Source: a virus. From it: a stretch of DNA of 39,956 bases. Both the position numbers and the translations under genes were made by a program. The stretch lies in the IMG/VR virus record IMGVR_UViG_3300032828_000003, positions 1 to 39,956 of that record, one strand, 5' to 3'. This document shows positions 34,834 to 39,956 of this stretch, one piece after another; positions within the stretch are counted from its first letter, which is position 1, and each line of letters starts with the position of its first letter. The notes under the pieces are model-generated. The model was not told the origin of the DNA. It ran no database searches and was given only the letters and a program-made list of their open reading frames with translations.

Positions 34834-35607
34834 TTGATCGCCGGTATGATCATCCCGGTCCCGGGCGTCGACGTGATCGGACCGCACGACGCGGCGTGGG
34901 CGCACCTGTCGGCGGGCGACGGCGTGCCGCGCGCGCGCTGGCCGACGCAGGCGATCCTTCACAAGACCAAGGCCGACGATCCGGAGCGTGTAGTCTCGGG
35001 CCGCGGCCCGGCCGGCCGCGCCGAGCGCGTCGCCGAGTTCTGGCAGCAGGACCCTGCGCACTCCGGAGCGCACCTCGTGCTCGACGGGCACGTCGCCGCG
35101 TGCCTGGCGGATCTCGTCCTCCTCGAGGCGTGGCACGCCAACCAGGGCAACCTCCGCTCGGTCGGGATCGAGCACTGCGAGGAGGCCGGCGGCGTGGTCT
35201 ACGAGGACACGCTCACGATGGGCGTGCGCGTGTGCCTGGCGCTCGCCGAGCACCTCGGGATCCAGCTCCAGGTCCCGCGGCCGGGCAGCTACCGCGAGGG
35301 GTTCCCGCTGACACGCTACGAGGACGGAGGGACCTCGCTCGTTGGCTTCTTCGGGCACCGCGACGTGACGAGCTCGCGCGGTCGCTGGGACCCCGGCGAG
35401 GCGATCTTCTCGCGGCTGATCGCGGCCGGGGCCGAGGCCTACGACTTCGAGGTCGGCGAGGACCTAGCGGCCTGGAAGCAGCGCCAGCGCGACCTGAACG
35501 CGCGCGGGCACGATCTGGTTGTCGACGGGATCCCGGGCCCGGCCACGACGCACGCGCTCCGCGAGGAGGGCTACCGCGGCGGCGTGTGGGCGCTCGGTCG
35601 CTGCTAG
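34834..35607 (+). CDS. Endolysin: N-acetylmuramoyl-L-alanine amidase
   Basis: 257 aa. TTG 34834 lies right after GAGCGGAGGA; ATG 34846 is an alternative without a spaced ribosome site. The amidase_2 (T7 lysozyme-like) domain shows zinc-ligand-type positions: H in AILHKT, GAHLVLDG, SVGIEHCE, and FFGHRDVT...RWDPG. The C-terminal ~45 residues (WKQRQRDLNARGHDLVVDGI, then PGPATTHALREEG) are a peptidoglycan-binding type 1 module. No signal peptide, so holin-dependent export. A mutated duplicate of its 3' end lies at 36552. Confidence 0.82.
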   Translation: MIAGMIIPVPGVDVIGPHDAAWAHLSAGDGVPRARWPTQAILHKTKADDPERVVSGRGPAGRAERVAEFWQQDPAHSGAHLVLDGHVAACLADLVLLEAWHANQGNLRSVGIEHCEEAGGVVYEDTLTMGVRVCLALAEHLGIQLQVPRPGSYREGFPLTRYEDGGTSLVGFFGHRDVTSSRGRWDPGEAIFSRLIAAGAEAYDFEVGEDLAAWKQRQRDLNARGHDLVVDGIPGPATTHALREEGYRGGVWALGRC

Positions 35608-35656
35608 CGCGTCGATCCGCGCGCGATCGCGAGATCGACGGCCGAATGAACGAGCT

Positions 35657-35740
35657 GGGGGAGGGAGGGGGGAGGGAGGGGGGAGTGGTGAGGAGGGGTG
35701 AGGAGGGGTGAGGAGGGGTGAGGAGGGGTGAGGAGGGGTG
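35657..35740 (+). repeat. G-rich tandem repeats with embedded Shine-Dalgarno motifs
   Basis: First a GGGGGAGGGAGGGG-type run (35657-35685), then five exact copies of the 10-mer AGGAGGGGTG (35691-35740). Each unit contains AGGAGG, the core complement of 16S rRNA, and a GTG. The G-runs can also form quadruplexes. It separates the endolysin from the last rightward gene, so it could act in termination, translation start, or neither. Confidence 0.85.
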
Positions 35741-35992
35741 TTTTCGCGCTCGGAAAGCGGGTGCCGATCACCCCAGAATCTCAGGGTGGGGGATCCGCGC
35801 CAGCTTGAGCTACCGCTCGTCGAGCGCACGCCGTTCGAACAGCGGTCGCTCGCGGAGTACCTCGGTTGTGTCGAGCGTGGCGACGTCTGCGAGACCTGCG
35901 ACGACACCGGGGTCATCGAGGTCGACCAGTCCAATCCCCGCGGCGCGGGCACTGGACGCGGACGTTCCCACAGTCGGCTCACCCGGAAGTGA
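35738..35992 (+). CDS. Small Cys-x2-Cys protein at the end of the rightward operon
   Basis: 84 aa from GTG 35738, within the last repeat unit; GTG 35786 (GDPRQLELPLVERTPFEQRS) is an alternative that removes a poor N-terminus. The better part continues AEYLGCVERGDVCETCDDTG, a CxxC pair that resembles half of a zinc ribbon, and ends basic (RGRSHSRLTRK). Its end overlaps the tail of the convergent minus-strand gene by 14 bases. Function unknown. Confidence 0.5.
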   Translation: MFSRSESGCRSPQNLRVGDPRQLELPLVERTPFEQRSLAEYLGCVERGDVCETCDDTGVIEVDQSNPRGAGTGRGRSHSRLTRK

Positions 35993-36212
35993 ACGTCGCG
36001 AGCCCGAGAGGATCGAGCGCGTGGTCGCGGATCCAGCTCGAGACGGTCGCCGGCTGTCCGTCGTCGTTGCCGTCCGCGATCATCTGCGCGTTCTCCGCCG
36101 CGATCGCAGCCTTGATCCTGGCGATCTCGAAGGCCGAGAACTTCACAGCCACGACGATCGTGCGGCCGCGCGTGCCGAGGGATGGGCGCCCTGGGCCTGA
36201 CCTCCTAGGCAT
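35979..36212 (-). CDS. Ribbon-helix-helix DNA-binding protein
   Basis: 77 aa from ATG 36212, overlapping the end of the previous minus gene. Basic arm (MPRRSGPGRPSLGTRGR), then a strand TIVVAVKFS, helix AFEIARIKAAIAAENAQMIA, and a second helix VSSWIRDHALD: the Arc/MetJ-type arrangement. A plausible regulator or partition-like protein. Last gene of the leftward operon. The upstream in-frame extension to 36308 is unlikely, being a shadow of the neighbouring frame. Confidence 0.6.
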   Translation of the reverse strand: MPRRSGPGRPSLGTRGRTIVVAVKFSAFEIARIKAAIAAENAQMIADGNDDGQPATVSSWIRDHALDPLGLATFTSG

Positions 36213-36444
36213 CGGCCATCGCCTCGGCGGTCGCGATCGCGCGGGCGCACTCGACGCGGCACTGCGCCTGGGACATACGCTCGATGCGAGCGTGCGCGCG
36301 CGCGTCAAGCACGTCGTGCGATACGCCGATCTCGCCCGTGAGCGCCTTCTGCGCGATGGCTGCCATCGCGAGGTCGCCGGCGGCGCCGGCTGCGGACGCT
36401 AGCGCCTGGATTTGCATGTCGGTGATGTTTTCGTTCGTGGTCAT
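36205..36444 (-). CDS. Small helical hypothetical protein
   Basis: 79 aa from ATG 36444 (MTTNENITDMQIQALASAAG...). No Shine-Dalgarno is visible, so an extended upstream start (36477) or a leaderless transcript is possible. Mostly helix, with a Cys-containing segment (SQAQCRVECARAIATAEAMA). Its stop overlaps the ribbon-helix-helix gene, so the two look like a regulatory pair. Function unknown. Confidence 0.52.
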   Translation of the reverse strand: MTTNENITDMQIQALASAAGAAGDLAMAAIAQKALTGEIGVSHDVLDARAHARIERMSQAQCRVECARAIATAEAMADA

Positions 36445-36551
36445 GAGAATAAGGTAATACCGATTCGGTCGCCACACAAGAGGAAAAACGTGCTACTGAT
36501 ATTAACACGCAAGCCCTCGATTCCTAACGGAAGGTTCACTGCCCCCCACGC
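36445..36551. other. AT-richer gap upstream of the two terminal minus-strand genes
   Basis: No gene that I believe. Lower GC than the surroundings, with ATATTAAC-type stretches near 36497. It likely holds a promoter for the 79-aa and ribbon-helix-helix genes, but I cannot define -35/-10 boxes with normal spacing. Its right edge abuts the stray endolysin fragment. Confidence 0.35.
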
Positions 36552-36618
36552 GGCCACGACGCACGCCCTCCGCGAGGAGGGCACCGCGGCGGCTGCTGGG
36601 CGCTCGGCAAGGGCTGAG
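36552..36618 (+). pseudogene. Stray duplicate of the endolysin 3' end
   Basis: Matches 35541-35607, the endolysin end encoding ATTHALREEG...GVWALG, with a few substitutions and a one-base deletion (T lost after GAGGAGGGC) that shifts the frame. No promoter, start or upstream domain accompanies it. It is a copied DNA fragment, probably the footprint of a recombination event that also damaged the neighbouring minus-strand gene. Confidence 0.8.
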
Positions 36619-36915
36619 CGCTGCGAGCGAGCGAGACGAGCCACTCGGCGAACGCAGGCGGTGTACGACGACGCTGCTGCGCGGAGCAGACCTTGATGCC
36701 GGGCGGCGCACTTGGTCTACTGCGATGGGGGCGCAGTCGTGCTCGTTGCCACGGTAGAGATGCTTCAGGGCGCCCCACGGCCCGCACGGCGGATGCGCGA
36801 CGACAGGCCACGGGCCGTTGTAGAGCCGCGCGTCGCGTTTGATATCCCAGCAGTCGACGCCTTCCATCTTCGGGTAGGGACCGCGCGGGTCGATATAGAG
36901 CGCGGCAACGATCAT
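36614..36915 (-). pseudogene. Decayed phage gene with internal deletion and frameshift
   Basis: Starts at ATG 36915 (MIVAALYIDPRGPYPKMEGV, then DARLYNGPWPVVAHPPCGPW), the N-terminus of a widespread phage protein with a HPPC motif. After ~70 residues (...APIAVDQVRR) the frame turns to nonsense at ~36706. Immediately downstream in another frame comes PPGIKVCSAQQRRRTPPAFA, then EWLVSLARSA, which reads like the C-terminus of the same family. So the centre is deleted and the frames are broken. The left end runs into the stray endolysin fragment. The start overlaps the next gene's stop (ATGA). Confidence 0.68.
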
Positions 36916-37091
36916 ACGACCTTGGCCAGCGTGCTGCCGCACAGCGGGCAGTCGCGCAGGTCGAGCGTCTCGGCCGGTCCGGTCTCGTCGGCCGGGACCT
37001 GTATGAACCCGCGGTGGCGCATCGACCGCCACCGTAGCTCGTCGCGCTTGTCGTCCTCGTGGCTGGCGTTGGTGCAGCTCATTGTCGTCAC
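36912..37091 (-). CDS. Small zinc-knuckle-like hypothetical protein
   Basis: 59 aa from GTG 37091 (GTGA overlap with the previous stop); ATG 37082 is an alternative three codons in. Charged start (SCTNASHEDDKRDELRWRSM), then CPLCGSTLAKVV at the end, half a zinc ribbon. Role unknown. Confidence 0.52.
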   Translation of the reverse strand: MTTMSCTNASHEDDKRDELRWRSMRHRGFIQVPADETGPAETLDLRDCPLCGSTLAKVV

Positions 37092-37279
37092 GATCCAGAG
37101 GATCGGCCGGTCGCGGCCGGCGTTCGGGCAGCGGCGGGGTAGCGAACGGCTTCCTCGGCCGCGTGCCGTTCGTACGCCCGGTGGCAGGGCAGGCACACGC
37201 ACCATCGCACCGTCCGGCGGCCGACCTGAGCGTGCTGGTGGAGCATGATCGTGCGGACCTGCTTGCAGTCGATGCACAT
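37088..37279 (-). CDS. Small zinc-binding protein, HNH-like cysteine layout
   Basis: 63 aa from ATG 37279. MCIDCKQVRTIMLHQH, then CVCLPCHRAYERH: two CxxC pairs flanking a His-rich strand, as in zinc-ribbon or truncated HNH folds. No catalytic His-Asn pair is certain. The start overlaps the previous stop (TGATG), so it belongs to the same operon. Confidence 0.55.
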   Translation of the reverse strand: MCIDCKQVRTIMLHQHAQVGRRTVRWCVCLPCHRAYERHAAEEAVRYPAAARTPAATGRSSGS

Positions 37280-37440
37280 CACGCCGGGCTCCAGCGCGAC
37301 CTGACCCTGACGAGCAGCTCGTAGTACGTGGTCGGCGGCAGGCCGAGCGCCCAGGCCGCGCGCCGCACCGAGCCGTGCGCCCGGAGCGCGAGCAGCACGA
37401 TCGCGGCGTCGATCCGTTTGGTGATGTCCAGCTTGCTCAA
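37279..37440 (-). CDS. Fis-type helix-turn-helix protein
   Basis: 53 aa from TTG 37440 with AAAGGAGGG four bases upstream, the best ribosome site in this operon. The core (AAIVLLALRAHGSVRRAAWA, then LGLPPTTYYELLVRV) is a Fis/NtrC-like HTH. Likely a small DNA-binding regulator or DNA-bending protein. The TTG overlaps the previous stop (TTGA). Confidence 0.65.
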   Translation of the reverse strand: MSKLDITKRIDAAIVLLALRAHGSVRRAAWALGLPPTTYYELLVRVRSRWSPA

Positions 37441-37601
37441 GATTCCCTCCTTTCGCAGACGCAGGGCGTCGGCGGCTGATGATAGGCACCGGTGACCGCG
37501 AGCCTGTGGCACAGCCGGCAGCGGAAGACCGCGTGCGCCCCGTCGCGCTCGAGCTCGATCCACGTGCGGCCGACCGGGCGGAGCGGCGGAGCGTTCCACA
37601 T
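37437..37601 (-). CDS. Small zinc-ribbon protein
   Basis: 54 aa from ATG 37601 (TAATG overlap). Reads MWNAPPLRPVGRTWIELERD, then CRLCHRLAVTGAYHQ and CVC near the end, so a C-x2-C plus C-x-C zinc site. This gene is hidden in a frame different from the longer open frame over the same bases. Its Lys/Arg-poor acidic strand region suggests protein rather than DNA binding. Confidence 0.55.
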   Translation of the reverse strand: MWNAPPLRPVGRTWIELERDGAHAVFRCRLCHRLAVTGAYHQPPTPCVCERRES

Positions 37602-37804
37602 TACGACTCGCCCCCGAGATCGAACCGGTCGTCGATGTCCTCGAGCCGGACGCCGACCGCGGTCACCTCGAGCTGCAGGACGTTGCGGTACGCGACCGCG
37701 GCGTGCTGCAGCTCGGCGAGCGCGAGCGGATCGCCGTCGACGTAGTAGCGCGCGGCGGTCTCGAGGCGCTGGCGGGCGGTGAAGCGGCGCATCGACTCGC
37801 TCAC
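37601..37804 (-). CDS. Small helical hypothetical protein
   Basis: 67 aa from GTG 37804 (GTGA overlap). Helical throughout (MRRFTARQRLETAARYYVDG, then DPLALAELQHAAVAYRNVLQ), acidic at the end (LEDIDDRFDLGGES). Perhaps a small regulator or partner of the neighbouring XRE proteins. No domain recognised. Confidence 0.55.
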   Translation of the reverse strand: MSESMRRFTARQRLETAARYYVDGDPLALAELQHAAVAYRNVLQLEVTAVGVRLEDIDDRFDLGGES

Positions 37805-38127
37805 GGCCTGCTCGCTCGCTTGAGCCGGAGATCCTGGTGGCTCACCAGCGGCGCCGAGTCGAGCAGGATCGTCAGCAGCGTGCCGCCGCGCGTCTCGCGG
37901 CGCTCGGTCACGTTGCCGCCCGCGGTCTCGGCGTCGCCGACGACGAGCACGCGCGATCCGACGCGGGCGCACAGCAGATCGTCGCCGTGCGCGCTGACGA
38001 GCGCGAGCAGCGTGCGGTCCTCGATCCGCCATTCCTTCGGAGCGATCATGTCGCGACGGTGATCGCCCTTCGGCATGCGCTTCTTGCGCACGCCGGATCG
38101 GGTGTGTGTGGCCTGCCGCGCGGTCAC
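37801..38127 (-). CDS. Hypothetical protein of the leftward operon
   Basis: 108 aa from GTG 38127 (GTGA overlap with the XRE gene stop). Basic N-terminus (THTRSGVRKKRMPKGDHRRD), then alternating strands (TLLALVSAHGDDLLCARVGS, RVLVVGDAETAGG, TLLTILLDSAPL). Compact alpha/beta protein with no catalytic signature I recognise. Confidence 0.55.
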   Translation of the reverse strand: MTARQATHTRSGVRKKRMPKGDHRRDMIAPKEWRIEDRTLLALVSAHGDDLLCARVGSRVLVVGDAETAGGNVTERRETRGGTLLTILLDSAPLVSHQDLRLKRASRP

Positions 38128-38486
38128 TGGCGCGCTCCGATCTCGTCGACGACGTCGCCCAGGAGATCGCGCAGCGAGCACGACAGCGCGCGGCAGATCG
38201 CGATCAGCACGATCATGCGCGGCATCGATCGCCCGGCCTCCCACGCGAGCACGGTCCTGATGCTCGCGCCGATCGCGGCCCCGAGCTCGACGGCCGCGAT
38301 CCCCTGCTCCTCGCGCAGCCCGCGGATCCGCATGCCGACCTCGAAGCGGATCGCCATCTCGTCGGCGAGCAGCGTCTGCACGCTGATCCGGTTCGCGCGG
38401 CCGCCGCGATCGATCGATCGCGGCGGTCGGCCGCGACGATCGATCCGGTTCTGGCCGCGGAGCGGAACGGGAAGGTGGCCGGTCAT
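38124..38486 (-). CDS. XRE-family regulator (second HTH)
   Basis: 120 aa from ATG 38486 (ATGA overlap). Basic arm (RIDRRGRPPRSIDRGGRANR), then an XRE-type helix-turn-helix: GMRIRGLREEQGIAAVELGA, AIGASIRTVLAWEAGRSMPR, ending in a short acidic tail (LLGDVVDEIGARQ). Likely a Cro- or CI-like partner of the first regulator, in the same transcript. Confidence 0.7.
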   Translation of the reverse strand: MTGHLPVPLRGQNRIDRRGRPPRSIDRGGRANRISVQTLLADEMAIRFEVGMRIRGLREEQGIAAVELGAAIGASIRTVLAWEAGRSMPRMIVLIAICRALSCSLRDLLGDVVDEIGARQ

Positions 38487-38680
38487 CGCTTGTTCCTGGC
38501 CGCGAACAACGGCATACGAAGCACGTCGCACAGCTCCACGAGGTGCTCGAACTTCGGATTGCGCTTGCCGCGCTCCCATTGCGCGACGGTGGCCGGCGAA
38601 ACGCCCATCGACTCCGCCAGAGCGCGCTGCGTCAATCCGGCCCGGGCGCGAGCTCGTCTGATTCGTTCGGACAGTTCCAT
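38483..38680 (-). CDS. XRE/Cro-CI-like repressor
   Basis: 65 aa from ATG 38680. A near-minimal XRE HTH: LSERIRRARARAGLTQRALA, then ESMGVSPATVAQWERGKRNP and HLVELCDVLRMPL. First gene of the leftward operon, facing away from the strong rightward promoter. The palindrome AGCATAATGCT lies 12 bases upstream of its start, a natural autoregulatory operator. No separate cleavage or dimerisation domain, so it is Cro-sized. Confidence 0.78.
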   Translation of the reverse strand: MELSERIRRARARAGLTQRALAESMGVSPATVAQWERGKRNPKFEHLVELCDVLRMPLFAARNKR

Positions 38681-38691
38681 TCGGCGATGAT

Positions 38692-38702
38692 AGCATAATG
38701 CT
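38692..38702. promoter_or_regulatory. Operator-like palindrome 1
   Basis: AGCATAATGCT, a perfect 11-base palindrome around a central A, between the repressor start and the first rightward promoter. The same motif (AGCATGATGCT) recurs at 39116 at the same place relative to the second promoter, as expected for a repressor-binding site. Confidence 0.62.
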
Positions 38703-38740
38703 TCAAATTGTGAGCAACGAAAAATTTCTCGAAAACGATG

Positions 38741-38769
38741 TTGACATCCTGAGTAGGCGGTCGTAGATT
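38741..38769 (+). promoter_or_regulatory. Early rightward promoter P1
   Basis: TTGACA (38741-38746), 17-base spacer, TAGATT (38764-38769): a strong sigma70-type promoter. It fires toward the gene at 38791, whose leader is TTGAGAGGACCAAGACC. Confidence 0.85.
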
Positions 38770-38790
38770 GTTCTTGAGAGGACCAAGACC

Positions 38791-39102
38791 ATGACCATCA
38801 CCGCCAAGTACGCTGCCACCTGCCCCTGCTGCTACGGCCCCATCCGCCCCGGCGACAAGATCGAGTGGAGCAAGGGCTCCAAGGCCCGCCACACGGCCTG
38901 CGCGCCCTCTGTCACGCCCTCTGTCGGCACGCCGATCGCGACCTACCTCGGCAAGGTCACCCGGGCCGACATGCTCTCCGGCCGTCGCTCGTCCCGTGGT
39001 TGCGGGCGCTGGACCGGCTGCTCGTGCGGTAGCCGCGAGGACAGCTACGGTGACCTGATCCCGAGCGACCGTAACTGCGCGTCCTGCGAGCGCGACGCCT
39101 GA
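38791..39102 (+). CDS. Early two-zinc-site protein
   Basis: 103 aa from ATG 38791. The N-terminal YAATCPCCYGPIRPGDKIEW...KARHTAC is a zinc-ribbon-like module (CxCC plus H and C). Further cysteines (CGRWTGCSCG, CASC) form a second cluster near the end. First gene after P1, so among the earliest made; possibly a host-takeover or transcription-binding protein. Function is inference. Confidence 0.65.
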   Translation: MTITAKYAATCPCCYGPIRPGDKIEWSKGSKARHTACAPSVTPSVGTPIATYLGKVTRADMLSGRRSSRGCGRWTGCSCGSREDSYGDLIPSDRNCASCERDA

Positions 39103-39115
39103 GCGTCGGCGCTGT

Positions 39116-39126
39116 AGCATGATGCT
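39116..39126. promoter_or_regulatory. Operator-like palindrome 2
   Basis: AGCATGATGCT, differing from operator 1 only in its central base. It lies 41 bases before the -35 box of P2; operator 1 lies 38 bases before that of P1. Confidence 0.6.
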
Positions 39127-39167
39127 TCAGGTTGTGAGCAACCAAAAAAAAACATCCGAGAAGGATG

Positions 39168-39196
39168 TTGACATTTTGAGTAGGTGGTCGTAGATT
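39168..39196 (+). promoter_or_regulatory. Early rightward promoter P2
   Basis: TTGACA (39168-39173), 17-base spacer, TAGATT (39191-39196), identical boxes to P1. It drives the gene at 39219 and probably reads through the circle junction into the early genes at the left end. Confidence 0.85.
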
Positions 39197-39218
39197 GTTT
39201 CTTGAGAGGACCAAGACC

Positions 39219-39455
39219 ATGACCAAGACCAAGAATGAATCCGGGACAAGGACCATGACCAAGACCGTACTACGCATCTCACAGCACGGATCCAAGATCG
39301 CCGACGTCGCCTCCGAGCGCGCTGCGCGCAAACTCGCCAAGGAGCTGCTCGGTTCGTCGCGAATCGCCGAAACGCCGACCACCGATGGGTGGCAGTATTG
39401 GCGACCGTCTGACGCTGAGGATTCCGACGACGCCGTGACGGTCGAGGTGTTGTGA
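39219..39455 (+). CDS. Small early hypothetical protein
   Basis: 78 aa from ATG 39219 after AGAGGACCAAGACC. A second in-frame ATG at 39255 is preceded by GGGACAAGGACC, an almost identical start leader, so a shorter 66-aa form is possible. Basic start, ordered middle (VLRISQHGSKIADVASERAA, RKLAKELLGSSRI), acidic end (PSDAEDSDDAVTVEVL). No family recognised. Confidence 0.58.
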   Translation: MTKTKNESGTRTMTKTVLRISQHGSKIADVASERAARKLAKELLGSSRIAETPTTDGWQYWRPSDAEDSDDAVTVEVL

Positions 39456-39509
39456 GAGCTGACAACCGGATAAGCACGGATTGCTCCTGAGAGGACAAGG
39501 ACAAGGACC

Positions 39510-39683
39510 ATGACCAAGACCAAGAACGAAATCAGGACCACGATCGCGCAACCGCCCAAGTACGTCGCGTGCTTGCACTGCTCTGATGATTACAAGATCA
39601 CATGCGATCATGAACCGGCCGCTGGAATGACTCGGGCGCTGTCGGCCTCATACCGAGCGTGGCTGGCGCTGGGAGGCAAGTAG
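39510..39683 (+). CDS. Small zinc-ribbon early protein
   Basis: 57 aa from ATG 39510 after GAGAGGACAAGGACAAGGACC, a third variant of the early leader. CLHCSDDYKITCDH is a compact C-x2-C...C-x-H cluster. Its 3' end is repeated at bases 1-47. The next gene starts one base after its stop. Confidence 0.58.
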   Translation: MTKTKNEIRTTIAQPPKYVACLHCSDDYKITCDHEPAAGMTRALSASYRAWLALGGK

Positions 39684-39684
39684 C

Positions 39685-39894
39685 ATGCCAGCGATCGACC
39701 CGATCGATCTGGTGCTGCGGACCAGGTGCCCGGCGAAGCACGCCGCCGATCTCGTCCGCTGCCGATACCCGCTCGCCGCCGCCGTCATGGACAGCCAGCG
39801 CGCGCCGTCGAGCAGCCGCTACGCGCGGTTCGTGCGCTCGCTCGACGGCGCGCGCGTCGTGCGCGGGATCCCGAGCTGCGGGGTGGCGCTGTGA
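39685..39894 (+). CDS. Small early hypothetical protein (intact form)
   Basis: 69 aa from ATG 39685 with GGGAGG upstream. Begins MPAIDPIDLVLRTRCPAKHA; DPIDLVL recurs in the 137-aa gene at 8030. Arg-rich later part (SSRYARFVRSLDGARVVRGI). Its stop overlaps the GTG of the next gene (GTGA). The left-end copy lacks codons from this gene through the 86-base deletion. Confidence 0.6.
   Translation: MPAIDPIDLVLRTRCPAKHAADLVRCRYPLAAAVMDSQRAPSSSRYARFVRSLDGARVVRGIPSCGVAL
39755..39840. other. 86-base segment missing from the left-end copy
   Basis: Flanked by CTCG at 39751-39754 and 39837-39840, so its loss can be explained by recombination between 4-base repeats. It removes 28 and two-thirds codons from the 69-aa gene and fuses the remainder to the next frame. 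Confidence 0.85.
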
Positions 39895-39956
39895 TCCCGG
39901 TCGCCGGCAAGGCACCGGTCGACAAGCGACCCAGCCTGCACTGGCTGGACATGGAA
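39891..39956 (+). CDS. Start of the 113-aa hypothetical gene (partial)
   Basis: GTG 39891 begins VIPVAGKAPVDKRPSLHWLD and runs off the end of the window. The continuation is at 169-510. The GTGA overlap with the 69-aa gene supports this start. Confidence 0.6.
   Translation, partial: MIPVAGKAPVDKRPSLHWLDME

Larger units (their letters stand above)
39115..39221 (+). repeat. Duplicate of the P1 operator-promoter-leader module
   Basis: About 105 bases closely matching 38691-38793, including operator palindrome, GTTGTGAGCAAC-like segment, TTGACA/TAGATT boxes and the AGAGGACCAAGACC leader up to the start codon. The differences are mostly substitutions and short A-run length changes. Confidence 0.85.
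39637..39956. repeat. Right copy of the terminal direct repeat (with 86 extra bases)
   Basis: Matches bases 1-234 except for the additional segment 39755-39840. This copy keeps two separate overlapping genes, so it likely shows the intact form. Removing one copy gives a unit genome of about 39.7 kb. Confidence 0.9.

Noticed and set aside
36412-36696. + strand frame containing the stray endolysin fragment
   Set aside because: No ribosome site and unrelated sequence on both sides; better explained as a fragment within non-coding and pseudogene DNA.
38707-38719. Resemblance of TTGTGAGCAAC to the lac operator
   Set aside because: Only a short half-site; the AGCATNATGCT palindrome, present at both promoters, is a better operator candidate.

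Overview
The window is an almost complete, GC-rich, tailed double-stranded DNA phage genome, seen as a linear copy of a circular (or circularly permuted) molecule. The last 320 bases repeat the first 234, with one 86-base difference. The module order, the large portal, the gp6-like adaptor, the ~1046-residue nozzle-type protein and the 660 and 964 aa internal virion proteins point to a short-tailed podovirus. I found no tape-measure, tube or sheath gene. The host is not determined. High GC, lipoproteins, a GloVer-type propeller and a DUF11 domain would suit a Gram-negative host, perhaps a myxobacterium-like one; this is inference.

Layout. (1) 38.7 kb around the end and into 0.8 kb: a divergent regulatory region with two near-identical sigma70-like promoters, each with an 11-base palindrome. 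They drive small zinc-ribbon genes rightward, through the junction. (2) 0.8-4.4 kb: recombination module with an SSB-like protein, a Sak4-type ATPase, a winged-helix protein and a Cas4-like PD-(D/E)XK nuclease. (3) 4.4-8.4 kb: replication module with a DnaB-like helicase and a RuvC-like resolvase. It is punctuated by four copies of an unusual gene family: a conserved ~30-residue head followed by a (Ser-Arg/Trp/Gly)n tail encoded by TCGNGG hexamers. An AT-richer block full of GGTACC palindromes lies between copies B and C. (4) 8.4-12.6 kb: small genes, a GNAT acetyltransferase, a phage GroES and the large terminase. (5) 12.6-33.7 kb: portal, scaffold, major capsid, adaptor, nozzle, a protein with a peptidase S74 chaperone domain, two ejection proteins, an SGNH-esterase tailspike and a lipoprotein beta-propeller. 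A possible small lipoprotein gene lies antisense within this block. (6) 33.7-35.6 kb: lysis genes (coiled-coil/TM protein, holin-like protein, possible lipoprotein, amidase endolysin). (7) 36-38.7 kb, minus strand: a tightly overlapping operon headed by two XRE-type regulators and ending with a ribbon-helix-helix protein. It contains a decayed gene next to a stray copy of the endolysin 3' end.

Almost all genes overlap by ATGA, GTGA or TAATG, so translational coupling is the rule and I used it to choose many starts. The switch region looks temperate, but I see no integrase. I also see no DNA polymerase, primase, RNA polymerase, tRNA, CRISPR array or reverse transcriptase.

The most interesting system is the four-copy head-plus-SX-tail family woven between the replication genes, together with the palindrome-rich block it flanks.
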